This document shows positions 25,108-32,694 of a stretch of DNA of 64,000 nucleotides, piece by piece. Under the pieces are notes generated by a model. That model saw only the letters and a list, made by a program, of their open reading frames with translations, was not told where the DNA came from and made no database searches. Positions within the stretch are counted from its first letter, which is position 1. Every line of letters begins with the position of its first letter. The translations under genes were made by a program, and so were the position numbers. The stretch is taken from the NCBI GenBank assembly GCA_903832325.1, contig CAILBC010000030.1, positions 1 through 64,000 on the forward strand. The letters are read 5' to 3'. The DNA is from an uncultured Sphingomonadales bacterium. Its GTDB lineage: Bacteria > Pseudomonadota > Alphaproteobacteria > Sphingomonadales > Sphingomonadaceae.

Positions 25108-26031
25108 CGAAAATTTGACGCGCAGACCACCGCGCGGCTGCAGCAGGAAATCGAGGACAGTTTCGACGAAGAGCTTGAAATCGAGCTGTCGGAAAGCCTG
25201 GCCAACATGATGGCCGACGATGCCGAACTGGCCGAAGCCGCCACGCGCCATGCGGCCGAGCTGGATCGGCGGACCTATTTCCACGAACTGTTCCGCCTGC
25301 AGCACGAATTGATCCGGTTGCAAGACTGGGTGGTGGATCAGGGCCTCAAAATGGTCGTGCTGTTCGAAGGGCGCGATTCTGCGGGCAAGGGCGGGGCGAT
25401 CAAGCGCATCACCCAGCGGCTCAATCCGCGGGTGGTGCGCACTGTTGCGCTGCCCGCGCCATCGGAACGCGAACGCACGCAGTGGTATTTTCAGCGTTAT
25501 GTGCCGCATCTGCCCGCGGCGGGCGAAATCGTGCTGTTTGACCGGTCATGGTACAACCGTGCCGGGGTCGAACGCGTGATGGGCTTTTGCAGCGAAGGCG
25601 ATGTCGAGGAATTTTTCCGCTCCGTGCCCGAATTCGAACGCATGCTGGTGCGATCGGGCATCATCCTGATCAAATACTGGTTTTCGATCACCGATGCCGA
25701 ACAGCAATTCCGCTTTCACATGCGCATCCATGATCCGCTGAAACAGTGGAAACTGTCGCCGATGGATGTGGAAAGCCGCCGCCGCTGGGAAGATTATACC
25801 CGCGCAAAAGAGGCGATGCTGGAACACACCCATATCCCCGAGGCGCCGTGGTGGGTGGTGCGCGCCGATGACAAGCGCCGCGCGCGGCTGAACTGCATTG
25901 CCCATCTGCTGGCGCAAGTGCCGCATGGCGAAATCACCCGGCCGACGGTGGTCCTGCCGCCGCGCGTGCGGAATCCCGACTATACACGCCACCCCATCCC
26001 CGATGCGATGCACGTGCCCGAAATCTGGTGA
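25090..26031 (+). CDS. ppk2: Polyphosphate kinase 2 (PPK2)
   Basis: The product has 313 residues, 308 if started at ATG 25105. An acidic N-terminal helix leads into the PPK2 P-loop kinase: Walker A 'FEGRDSAGKGGAIKRITQRLNPR' (residues 97-119), Walker B-like 'IVLFDRSWYNRAGVERVMGF', the lid 'RSVPEFERMLVRSGIILIKYWFSI' and 'KLSPMDVESRRRWEDYTRAKEAML'. These are hallmarks of class I PPK2, which phosphorylate ADP or GDP with polyphosphate. The first residues are encoded by the 17-bp repeat array and are probably not conserved. It is convergent with the molybdenum-cofactor gene and followed by two hairpins. Confidence 0.93.
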   Translation: MKGSGMRKFDAQTTARLQQEIEDSFDEELEIELSESLANMMADDAELAEAATRHAAELDRRTYFHELFRLQHELIRLQDWVVDQGLKMVVLFEGRDSAGKGGAIKRITQRLNPRVVRTVALPAPSERERTQWYFQRYVPHLPAAGEIVLFDRSWYNRAGVERVMGFCSEGDVEEFFRSVPEFERMLVRSGIILIKYWFSITDAEQQFRFHMRIHDPLKQWKLSPMDVESRRRWEDYTRAKEAMLEHTHIPEAPWWVVRADDKRRARLNCIAHLLAQVPHGEITRPTVVLPPRVRNPDYTRHPIPDAMHVPEIW

Positions 26032-26049
26032 CCGGGTTCCGGACTGTGA

Positions 26050-26124
26050 TGATATTTTGTTAAAATATCAGAGTATTACGGGCTTTTGTTGTCACCTGAT
26101 GGCATGATAGTGAATCCTGCCATC
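26050..26124. repeat. Two hairpins of the conserved-linker family
   Basis: TGATATTTT/AAAATATCA (26050-26070, loop GTT) and GATGGCATGAT/ATCCTGCCATC (26098-26124, loop AGTGA, one mismatch) flank a linker with ACGGGCTTTT. The second hairpin resembles that at 18196-18230 nearly base for base, including compensating changes. It lies between the convergent ppk2 and MocA-like genes. Confidence 0.7.
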
Positions 26125-26129
26125 ACACT

Positions 26130-26693
26130 CTATGCCCCCAGCAGGATCGCCGCGCGGGCAAGGTCTTCGGGCCGGTCAATGTCGATCGCGGCATCGGCGC
26201 TGAGCCTCAGCGCGGGCGCATCGCGCAGCAGGGCGCCCGCGCCGCGATCCCCCTGCAACGCGCCCAGCGCGGCAAAATGGCGCGCGCCGAACAGCGCCGG
26301 TGGCATCGCGCTTACTGGACCCGTGCTGGCCAGGCGGTCCCCGTCGAATGCGGCCAGCATCGCCATAATATGGCTGCGCGGCACCAGCGGCATATCGGCC
26401 AGCGCCACCATCACCGCCTGCGCTCCGCCGGCGATTGCCGCCGCCAGTCCCAGCGCCAGCGAACGCGCCTGCGGGGCGCCCGGCGGATCGAGCAGGACCG
26501 TGGCATAGCCGGGCAGGGGCGGGGTTTCAGGGCCGACCACTGCAATATGTGCGGCAAAGGGAATGGCTCGCAGCATGTCTGCGGCGTGATGCGCCACCGG
26601 CTTGCCAGCCAGCGGCGCGGCCAGTTTGCCCCCGCCAAAGCGTTCGCCACGCCCTGCGGCAAGCAGGATCAGCGCAATGTCCGGATTGGTCAC
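26130..26693 (-). CDS. MobA/MocA-like molybdopterin nucleotidyltransferase
   Basis: The product has about 187 residues. GTG 26693 is chosen because the nucleotide-binding strand follows directly: 'IALILLAAGRGERFGGGKLAAPLAGKPVAHH' is the family signature, with the LxAAGxGxRxGxxK loop. 'VMVALADMPLVPRSHIMAML' carries the metal-binding Asp region. A longer in-frame form from ATG 26759 would overlap the XdhC gene by 56 bp. The MocA branch attaches CMP to molybdopterin for xanthine-oxidase-family enzymes. It is the last gene of the amine dehydrogenase operon, 10 bp after the XdhC gene, but no molybdoenzyme lies in this window. Confidence 0.82.
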   Translation of the reverse strand: MTNPDIALILLAAGRGERFGGGKLAAPLAGKPVAHHAADMLRAIPFAAHIAVVGPETPPLPGYATVLLDPPGAPQARSLALGLAAAIAGGAQAVMVALADMPLVPRSHIMAMLAAFDGDRLASTGPVSAMPPALFGARHFAALGALQGDRGAGALLRDAPALRLSADAAIDIDRPEDLARAAILLGA

Positions 26694-26703
26694 GCCGCCA
26701 AAA

Positions 26704-27606
26704 TCAGGCAGTCTGGGCAGAACCGGGGGTCCATGCCACGCGCCCGGCGCAGGCTTCATAATCCTGCACCAGCTCGGCCAGGATCGACAGCGCCAGGGTG
26801 GCAGGGTTGCGCGTGCCGGGGATCAGCCCGATTGTGCCGCGCAGGGCATCGATGCACGATGCCGGCACGCCCTGTTCGCGCAAAGCCTCGATCCGCGTGC
26901 GATGCGTGCGCCGGCTGCCCACCGCGCCATGATAGAACGCGGGCAGCGCCAGCGCCTGGGGCAGCAGGAATTCCTCCCAATCGCGATCGTGAAACAGGAA
27001 CACGATCGCCGTCCACGGGTCCACCGACAATGCGGGAAACTGCATGCGCGTCACCATCGGCTGGATGCCTTCATCCAGCCCACCATCCTGCATCGGCGCA
27101 TGCGCGCTGACCTCGATGCCATAGGCGCGCGCCAGCCGCACCAGCGCGACCAGGTCTTCGCCATGGCCCAGCGCAATCAGCCGCAGCCCGGGGGCATAGT
27201 CCTGCACATGGTCGCCCAGCCGGATCTGCGCCGGTTCGCGCCGGTCAATCCGCGCCAGTGCCACCGCCACCAGCGCCGGATCGGGGCGCGGCACAAACAA
27301 GAGGTCTATTCCCCCGCCACAGGGCAGGCGCACATCGATATAGGGCGATCCGATGCCATAACGCACAGTGCGCGCGCATCCTGCAGCCAGCACATCCATC
27401 GCTTCGGCAACGATGGCGCGTTCGACACAGCCACCCGAAAACGATCCGACGCTGCGGCCATCGGCCAGCACCGCCATCTGCGTGCCGATCGATCGCGACG
27501 AGCTGCCTTCGATCCCGGTCAGCGTGACAAGCACGCCGGGAATCCCTTCGCGCGCGCCCCGGTCGATCAGCCGCAAGGCATCAATCGGGCGCGCGGCGAT
27601 CATCAT
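26704..27606 (-). CDS. XdhC/CoxF-family molybdoenzyme maturation protein
   Basis: The product has 300 residues. The N-terminal XdhC domain is clear: 'REGIPGVLVTLTGIEGSSSRSIGTQMAVLADGRSVGSFSGGCVERAIVAEA'. The C-terminal Rossmann domain includes 'LRLIALGHGEDLVALVRLARAYGIEVSAHAP' and ends with 'GSRRTHRTRIEALREQGVP' and 'GLIPGTRNPATLALSILAEL'. XdhC proteins hold the molybdenum cofactor during sulphuration and insertion into enzymes of the xanthine oxidase family. ATG 27606 overlaps the stop codon of the cytochrome gene (ATGA), proving close coupling to the amine dehydrogenase operon. The inferred role is to mature an aldehyde oxidoreductase acting on the amine-derived aldehyde. Confidence 0.88.
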   Translation of the reverse strand: MMIAARPIDALRLIDRGAREGIPGVLVTLTGIEGSSSRSIGTQMAVLADGRSVGSFSGGCVERAIVAEAMDVLAAGCARTVRYGIGSPYIDVRLPCGGGIDLLFVPRPDPALVAVALARIDRREPAQIRLGDHVQDYAPGLRLIALGHGEDLVALVRLARAYGIEVSAHAPMQDGGLDEGIQPMVTRMQFPALSVDPWTAIVFLFHDRDWEEFLLPQALALPAFYHGAVGSRRTHRTRIEALREQGVPASCIDALRGTIGLIPGTRNPATLALSILAELVQDYEACAGRVAWTPGSAQTA

Positions 27607-28262
27607 TGCACCGATGCGGTGTTTGGCAGCACGGCCCGGCTGCCGGGATAGAGCAGGCGGATCGAAGCCGGGGCATGGCACCGGTCGATCAACTGTTTGG
27701 CCAGGCGCAGCCGTTCCGCAGTCAGATTGGTGTTGGTCAGCGCCTGCAGCCGTTCGCGCGCCACTTCATCGGCGGTGAAAGGCAATGTGCCCGCCGGCGC
27801 GGTGCCTTTGCCGAGCACGAACACCACATAGTTCATCAGATCGGCCAGTTCGCCGTTGTCCTTGATCCGGCTGTGCGCCACGTTGGGCAGGCGCAGCAGA
27901 TAGGCGCGCGCTTCGGGTGTGCACATGAACCAGCCCACCCGGCCTTCCAGTTCGGGCAGATGCGCCGGCACGGTATCACCGTTGACCCCGTGGCAGCCGC
28001 CGCAGTTCTCGATGTAATCGAGCCGCGCCTGCCCGGGATCGGACATGGTCGTTTCGGGATCGAACTTTGCAGCGGCCGTTTCGGATGAAGGGCCTGCCGG
28101 GCTATCCGCCGATCCATCTGCCGGGCCATCTGCCGGGGCCGCGCGCAGCCCGGTGCGGGGCAGGGCGAGGCCGGTTGCCAATGCCACCGCCCCCAGCCCC
28201 AGCAGCGCCAGTCGCGCCGTTTTTGCCCGCAATCCGTTCATCAGTCCCAGCCGGTTGTGCAT
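27603..28262 (-). CDS. Cytochrome c of the TTQ amine dehydrogenase operon
   Basis: The product has about 219 residues with a signal anchor 'ARLALLGLGAVALATGLALP'. A low-complexity stretch rich in Ala, Asp, Gly and Pro (PADGPADGSADSPAG) follows, then one haem site in 'YIENCGGCHGVNGD'. Hydrophobic and Met-containing segments are present, but the axial Met is not assignable by eye. The C-terminal 80 residues ('EVARERLQALTNTNLTAERL') are specific to this type. It lies 4 bp after mauA. The aau cluster of Alcaligenes faecalis also has a small cytochrome c gene after aauA, so this is probably the electron acceptor. ATG 28241 is an alternative start. Confidence 0.83.
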   Translation of the reverse strand: MHNRLGLMNGLRAKTARLALLGLGAVALATGLALPRTGLRAAPADGPADGSADSPAGPSSETAAAKFDPETTMSDPGQARLDYIENCGGCHGVNGDTVPAHLPELEGRVGWFMCTPEARAYLLRLPNVAHSRIKDNGELADLMNYVVFVLGKGTAPAGTLPFTADEVARERLQALTNTNLTAERLRLAKQLIDRCHAPASIRLLYPGSRAVLPNTASVQ

Positions 28263-28266
28263 GCTG

Positions 28267-28809
28267 TCAGGCGGCGCCCACCAGCACCGCGGTCGAGCAG
28301 TGGTATTCCATGCTCTTGGTGCCAAAGCACCAGATGATGTCGTTGTTCAGTTGCTGCGTGTACAGCTGCGTTTCGCGGTCTTCGCCGTTGCAGTTGCACT
28401 TGCCGCAGAACGATTTGCCGCAGCAATCGCGATAGGCGATCAGATAGGCCTTGCCGTCATCGGGATTGATGCAGGTGCCGACCCACGAAACCGGCGAAGG
28501 TTCGGCGCCCGGGGGGCAGGAATGGACGCCGCCGCCGCAGCAGGTGCACAGCGATCCGTCGATCGCGCAATAGCGCCAATAGGTGCACTTGGTATCGTCG
28601 GAGGTCTGCGCCTGGCGGGCAAACACCGTCTTGGCTTCGGGCGAACGGTCGGGCTTGGCAGCGTCGGCGCGGCTGACGGGCAGCAGCGGAAACGCAGGGG
28701 CCGCAACCAGCGCCACGCCGATTCGCGCCAGCATGCCGCGCCGCGACGTGCCACCGGCAAAACGGCGCAGAACCTTCTCGCCAAAGCTGTCAGCATTGAA
28801 AATCGTCAT
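28267..28809 (-). CDS. mauA: Amine dehydrogenase small subunit, TTQ-bearing
   Basis: The product has 180 residues; the start at 28809 has GGGGGAA upstream. The long leader carries a twin-arginine motif, 'GTSRRGMLARIGVALVAAP', as in known MauA proteins. The mature chain has 14 cysteines, matching the aromatic amine dehydrogenase pattern I recall (two more than Paracoccus MauA). The two tryptophans that become TTQ are Trp109 ('SPVSWVGTC') and Trp160 ('NDIIWCFG'), 51 residues apart as in Trp57/Trp108 of Paracoccus. The maturation and catalytic aspartates are Asp84 ('AIDGSLC') and Asp128 ('AYRDCCG'). It should oxidise primary amines to aldehydes in the periplasm. Aromatic versus methylamine substrate is not settled. 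Confidence 0.95.
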   Translation of the reverse strand: MTIFNADSFGEKVLRRFAGGTSRRGMLARIGVALVAAPAFPLLPVSRADAAKPDRSPEAKTVFARQAQTSDDTKCTYWRYCAIDGSLCTCCGGGVHSCPPGAEPSPVSWVGTCINPDDGKAYLIAYRDCCGKSFCGKCNCNGEDRETQLYTQQLNNDIIWCFGTKSMEYHCSTAVLVGAA

Positions 28810-28949
28810 ATATTCCCCCGTCGTCCGGTCGGTGGGCAGGGACCGCGTGATTGCCCGAAGGCTTTTCCCAGTTGCGGCCCATGCCGGGCTTGGTGGTTCA
28901 AGAACAAGCCTGAGGCATGCCAAAGCCTGCCACAGGCGCGGTTAACGTT
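28810..28949 (-). other. 140-bp gap between mauD and mauA
   Basis: This is the only long spacer in an otherwise tightly packed operon. Read on the minus strand it contains imperfect hairpins (AGGC...GCCT around 28905-28930) and ends in a strong ribosome site. It may adjust expression of the small subunit or mark a processing site; no gene is visible. Confidence 0.4.
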
Positions 28950-29552
28950 TCAAGTCAGCGCGGGTTTCAACCCGTCGATGTAATCCTGCACCGAATTCAC
29001 ACCCATTTCGTGGGCGATCACCAGGCTTTCCAGATGCTCGCGGCTGTTTACCAGCCCCTTTGACAGCACCACGCCATCGGCATCGAGCAGCACGGCATAA
29101 GGAAGCTTGCCCACTTCATAGGCCATGCCGACATCGGGGCCGTTGATGAACTGATACCCGGCAAGCCCCTGCTTTTCGATCATGTCGCGCTGCACGTTGG
29201 GCGCGTCATCGCCCACAAAGATCAGCTGGACGCGTTCATCGCGGGCAAAGCTCTTGGCCATCGGGATCAGGTTCTTGCACAGCGGGCAGGCTGCCGAAAC
29301 GAACATCAGCAGGCGCAGTGCCGATCCCGGGGCAGGGCCGCCCACGCTGACTGTTGCGCCATCGAGCGTCTTGGCGGGAATCGCCGGCGAACTGGCGCCA
29401 ACCGAAGGTCCGCCCGACGTGGTCAGCGCGCCGGCCGGTGCCACGCGCATGTGCAGCACGCCCACCTGGCGCGCCAGCGCCAGAACGGCAACCACCAGGG
29501 CAAGGATCACCACCCAGGCGAACACCGCGGAAAGGATAAGGGCAATCAACAT
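28950..29552 (-). CDS. mauD: MauD thioredoxin-like maturation protein
   Basis: The product has 200 residues. An N-terminal membrane anchor, 'LIALILSAVFAWVVILALVVAVLALARQVGVLH', is followed by 'MRVAPAGAL' and a thioredoxin-like domain with the redox motif CPLC in 'LMFVSAACPLCKNLIPMAKS', then 'FINGPDVGMAYEVGKLPYAVLLDADGVV' with the cis-Pro. MauD is needed to form the many disulphides of the small subunit in the periplasm. It is read 8 bp after mauE and its ribosome site lies within the end of mauE. Open frame extending upstream to 29798 overlaps mauE and is not used. Confidence 0.93.
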   Translation of the reverse strand: MLIALILSAVFAWVVILALVVAVLALARQVGVLHMRVAPAGALTTSGGPSVGASSPAIPAKTLDGATVSVGGPAPGSALRLLMFVSAACPLCKNLIPMAKSFARDERVQLIFVGDDAPNVQRDMIEKQGLAGYQFINGPDVGMAYEVGKLPYAVLLDADGVVLSKGLVNSREHLESLVIAHEMGVNSVQDYIDGLKPALT

Positions 29553-29560
29553 GGAAAGGA

Positions 29561-30142
29561 CTAACTCCGTCCGCGCGCCAGCGGCGAAGTCGCCAGCGCA
29601 GCAAGGGCATTGAACAGCACGGTGATGAGGAACAGGCAGGTGCCTGCGGCCAGCGCCAGCGCGATTTCGGCAATCGCCGGGGATTCCCCGGCAGCCGGCG
29701 GCACGGCATGCACCGCGACAAGCGCCGCCAGCAGCAGATTGCGCACGACCATGCCCCAATGCAGCGGCTGGCGCAGTTGCGACCGGCCGCATCCGCAATC
29801 GATATGGCTGCGGCCACGCACGATGTTGATCGCCATGGCGGCCGCAAAGATGGCCAGCAACGCCGCCGCCGGCAGGGCCAGCAGCCGCAGGACCGTTCCC
29901 GCCATGCCCGGTACAAGCACGCTTGCGATCAGGCCCGCGCCAAGCCCCAGTTCCACCGGCGGCAACAGCGCCGCCACCGGTGCGACCAGCACGCCGGGCA
30001 GGATGCGGTAATTGGCCACGACCCCGGGCACCAGTTCGCGATGGCGCAGTTTGCCAAGGCCCGCCCCCACGAACACGATCCCCGTGCCGATGGCGCCTGC
30101 CATGCCGGTTTCAAGAAGGATCATGCTCATCGGGGCGGCCAT
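29561..30142 (-). CDS. mauE: MauE/DoxX-like membrane maturation protein
   Basis: The product has 193 residues and about five membrane helices, such as 'AGAIGTGIVFVGAGLGKLRH' and 'LAPVAALLPPVELGLGAGLIAS' type segments. Between helices lies the MauE hallmark 'NIVRGRSHIDCGCGRSQLRQPLHWGMVVRNL', with a Cys-Gly-Cys pair. MauE is thought to work with MauD in folding the small subunit and making its disulphides, perhaps by relaying electrons across the membrane. It is read 12 bp after mauB and 8 bp before mauD. Confidence 0.92.
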   Translation of the reverse strand: MAAPMSMILLETGMAGAIGTGIVFVGAGLGKLRHRELVPGVVANYRILPGVLVAPVAALLPPVELGLGAGLIASVLVPGMAGTVLRLLALPAAALLAIFAAAMAINIVRGRSHIDCGCGRSQLRQPLHWGMVVRNLLLAALVAVHAVPPAAGESPAIAEIALALAAGTCLFLITVLFNALAALATSPLARGRS

Positions 30143-30154
30143 GGGGTTTCAGGT

Positions 30155-31378
30155 TTATCCGGCGACCTGGAGCAGGCCCGATCCGGCGCGCGGCACGCTG
30201 TGCATCACGGCGCCGGTTGCCGGATCGATGACATGCAGCGTACCGGGCAGGCCGGCACCGGTGCCTTCGCCTTCACCTTCGCCCACGGTCGTCAGCATCG
30301 GCGAGGCGCCTTGCGTGACATTGATGGCGCCCGGATCGCCGGAAACGGACATCCGCTTGACCACTTTGTGCTTGGCCAGATCGACGTCCCAGATTTCCTT
30401 GCCGCCGTCCTTGTGCGTCCAGTATTCACCGGCATGCATCAGCACGTAAAGGTGGCCGGAAGCGCGGTGCAGCGCCATCGGCTGGCCACCGCCGGGATAC
30501 CAGTTGACATCCAGCGGCTTGGTATCGCCCTTGCGCAGGCCGGCAGCTTCCTGGATCGAAAACGGCGTGCCCACGGTCGGCTTGGCGCCCAGCTTGGCGG
30601 TGTAGATCAGACCGGTATAGGTCATCATCACCACTTCGCCCTTGGCCTTGTCATACTGCACGTTGTCAAAAACCGGATCGGCCGTCGCGCTGAAGAACGG
30701 TTCGGTGCGGGTGATCTCGGTCTTGCCGCCGGCCAGGTTGATCGAGGCCATCGACCCGTCGGAGCACAGCGCGGCAAGGCCCACGCCGGGGTTGAGAATG
30801 AGGTCGGCGCAGCCGGGCAGTTCAAAGCTGCGCACGAACTTGCGCTTGGCCAGATCGACGATGTTGACTGTCGAAACCGGGCTGAAATTGTAGACATAGG
30901 CGGTCTTGGCATCGTCGCTGACGATGAAGTTGTGCTCGCGCCCGCCGACGAGGATGCGGCCCGGAATGTCGATGTCGCCTTCCAGCTTCAGCGTCGAGGC
31001 ATCATAGACCGAAATGAAATCCTGGCGCGTGCCGTGCAGGCGGCGGGTCCAGGTGGTTTCGGCCACATAGTAATGCTTGCCTTCGGGATCGATCGCCATG
31101 TCGCCCAGCAGCGGGGTTTCGACTTGCGCGACATATTTGCCGGTGGCGGTGTCATAGACCGCAGTGCCGGGCAGCACAAAGCCGCGCTGGATGAAAACCC
31201 AACTGGCCTTGGGTGCCTCAAGCGTGCGGACGCCCGATTCTTCGGGCTCGGTCGAGCCGGGTGCGGCCTGTGCCGGGGTGGTTGCAAGGGCCATTGCGGC
31301 CAGCGTGGCAGCCGACCCAAGGCGGATCGCAGCCGACAGCCTGGCTCCGGTGAACAGGAATTGCGCGACGGACTTCAT
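30155..31378 (-). CDS. mauB: Amine dehydrogenase large subunit (beta-propeller)
   Basis: The product has 407 residues. A signal peptide (1-38, ending 'TTPAQAAPG') precedes the seven-bladed propeller typical of MauB/AauB: 'VFIQRGFVLPGTAVYDTATGKYVAQVETPLLGDMAI', 'RQDFISVYDASTLKLEGDI' and 'LYVLMHAGEYWTHKDGGKEIWDVDLAKHKVVKR' are family-like. The short repeat 'GEGEGEG' near residue 375, before 'GLPGTLHVIDPATG', comes from slippage-prone DNA. The subunit shapes the substrate channel to the TTQ of the small subunit. It is the first gene of the operon; the adjacent upstream region carries the motif shared with the qhp operon. Confidence 0.94.
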   Translation of the reverse strand: MKSVAQFLFTGARLSAAIRLGSAATLAAMALATTPAQAAPGSTEPEESGVRTLEAPKASWVFIQRGFVLPGTAVYDTATGKYVAQVETPLLGDMAIDPEGKHYYVAETTWTRRLHGTRQDFISVYDASTLKLEGDIDIPGRILVGGREHNFIVSDDAKTAYVYNFSPVSTVNIVDLAKRKFVRSFELPGCADLILNPGVGLAALCSDGSMASINLAGGKTEITRTEPFFSATADPVFDNVQYDKAKGEVVMMTYTGLIYTAKLGAKPTVGTPFSIQEAAGLRKGDTKPLDVNWYPGGGQPMALHRASGHLYVLMHAGEYWTHKDGGKEIWDVDLAKHKVVKRMSVSGDPGAINVTQGASPMLTTVGEGEGEGTGAGLPGTLHVIDPATGAVMHSVPRAGSGLLQVAG

Positions 31379-31627
31379 CGTTACTGGCCCCCTCTGGACA
31401 CGGGTGACGCGGGCGGCGCTTCGGTTGGCAGGTGCGCGGATGCGCCACAGCGTTTCCCGTCCGCGCTGCCAGCGGACATCTGTGATCCAAGATTTGACGC
31501 CTGTCCAATTTTAGTCAAGCGGCTTTCGGTGCCTTCGGACATCTTTGTTGCCCGTTTTTGCCCAACTGCCCGGACTTCCGGGGAAGGCCCGCATTCAGAT
31601 GTCCCAATTCACGCAACAGGCCCCAAT
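31379..31627. other. Promoter gap of the mau operon
   Basis: The 249-bp gap contains the shared motif at 31493-31518 and a run of GC-rich inverted repeats near 31440-31490. At its far end is a 19-bp duplication that enters the TetR stop codon. No ORF with coding character is visible. Confidence 0.5.
31493..31518 (-). promoter_or_regulatory. Promoter/operator motif shared with the qhp operon
   Basis: Minus-strand sequence has the form TTGAC-n-AA-n3-TGGACAGG-n-GT. The same pattern occurs at 32550-32575 in front of qhpA; 18 of 26 positions are identical, in the same orientation relative to the operon. TTGACT can serve as a -35 box with the GGACAGG core in the spacer. It lies 115 bp upstream of the mauB start. 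Confidence 0.65.
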
Positions 31628-31639
31628 TCATGCAACAGG
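31603..31639. repeat. 19-bp tandem duplication at the TetR stop codon
   Basis: CCCAATTCACGCAACAGG (31603-31620) is repeated at 31622-31639 with one change. The second copy includes the TGA stop codon of the minus-strand TetR gene. Confidence 0.8.
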
Positions 31640-32272
31640 CAGGCCGCGGATATCCTCGGCAGTGATGGTGCGCGCCAGCATGATCAGGTTGTGCACCGCA
31701 ATCCGCTTCAGCCGGGGCATTTCGGCGGCCCAGGGTTTTCCATGGCCGGCAAAGGGCGTGGTGCCTTCCATTGTCGTGCTGAGGTAGATCGCCACAGTCT
31801 GCACGTCGTCCGGGGCAAGCGCTGGATTGAGCACCGCGACATATTCGGCGATGAAATCGTGCACTTTTTGATAAAACGCGCGCACCCGGTCGGCGATGAA
31901 GGGGTTGTGATTGGCCAGCGCCCACAATTCGGTGAACAGCCGCGTGGTGCGCGGCCCGGCAATATCATCCAGGCACATCACGATGATCAGCCGCAGCCGT
32001 TCCTCCGTGCTCAGCGCCGGCTGGCGCACGCGGTCTTCCAGAAGCTTGTCATACCGATCGAGCAAGTCATCGAGCATGACCTGGATCAGCAGTTCCTTGC
32101 GCGGAAAGTGATAGCTGACATTGCCCACTTTCATCCCGCATTCGGCGGCGATGCGGCGGATGGTAAAGGCCCCGGCGCCTTCGTTGATCAGCACGCGCAG
32201 CGCCGCCTTCAAAATCGCATCGACGGTTTCGGTGCCGCGCAAATAGGTGCCCGGGCGCCCGGCTGCTGCCAT
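31628..32272 (-). CDS. TetR-family regulator between the two amine dehydrogenase operons
   Basis: The product has 214 residues. ATG 32272 is chosen because the DNA-binding domain follows: 'ETVDAILKAALRVLINEGAGAFTIRRIAAECGMKVGNVSYHFPRKELLIQVML' (residues 15-67), with a 'VGNVSYHFP' recognition helix. The frame is open upstream to 32557, but that part is Arg/His-rich without a domain. It is read towards mauB and away from qhpA, so it is placed to control both; the shared motif at 31493 and 32550 is the candidate site. Paracoccus qhp genes are controlled by an AraC-type protein (QhpR); none is present here. Confidence 0.87.
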   Translation of the reverse strand: MAAAGRPGTYLRGTETVDAILKAALRVLINEGAGAFTIRRIAAECGMKVGNVSYHFPRKELLIQVMLDDLLDRYDKLLEDRVRQPALSTEERLRLIIVMCLDDIAGPRTTRLFTELWALANHNPFIADRVRAFYQKVHDFIAEYVAVLNPALAPDDVQTVAIYLSTTMEGTTPFAGHGKPWAAEMPRLKRIAVHNLIMLARTITAEDIRGLPVA

Positions 32273-32694
32273 GTGCTCGTGCGGGGGCAAGTGCACCCGC
32301 GCCGGATCGGCCCGGTTGCCATCTGCCGGTATGCCGATGGTTTTGGGCGGCACCCGCACGTCGTGTGCATGCTGGCCGGGTTCCCGCGTCTGCGTCGTCA
32401 ATCGCTTGCCCTCGAAACCCTGGCCCGTCCGCCGGCCGCAATGATACCCGCAATGAAACCCGCAAATATGCCCATTGCGCCGTTTGCGGCGCATAATTGC
32501 GCCATATCTCCCTTTTTGGGCTTTTGCGGCATGGGCGTCAACAAAGTGTTTGACCAACTCTGGACAGGTGTACAGTTTTGAGTTGCTTCAGTAGCGAATC
32601 AGCGACCTGGCTGCGGCTTCACGGTGGTTTTGGGCAGAATGTGCTGCCTGGCCGATCATGTTGCCGGTGCGGCCGGGTTTGGCAAGGGGACCTA
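32273..32694. other. Regulatory gap between the TetR gene and qhpA
   Basis: The gap of 422 bp contains a perfect hairpin GCGCCG/CGGCGC (32477-32492), two ACCCGCAA direct repeats (32446-32466), the shared motif at 32550-32575 and about 120 bp of untranslated leader before qhpA. No gene is visible. Confidence 0.5.
32550..32575 (+). promoter_or_regulatory. Promoter/operator motif of the qhp operon
   Basis: This plus-strand copy has the same form as the motif before mauB: TTGAC-n-AA-n3-TGGACAGG-n-GT. Its centre, TGGACA-GG-TGTACA, is an imperfect palindrome with one mismatch, as expected for a dimeric repressor. It lies about 120 bp upstream of the qhpA start. Confidence 0.65.
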
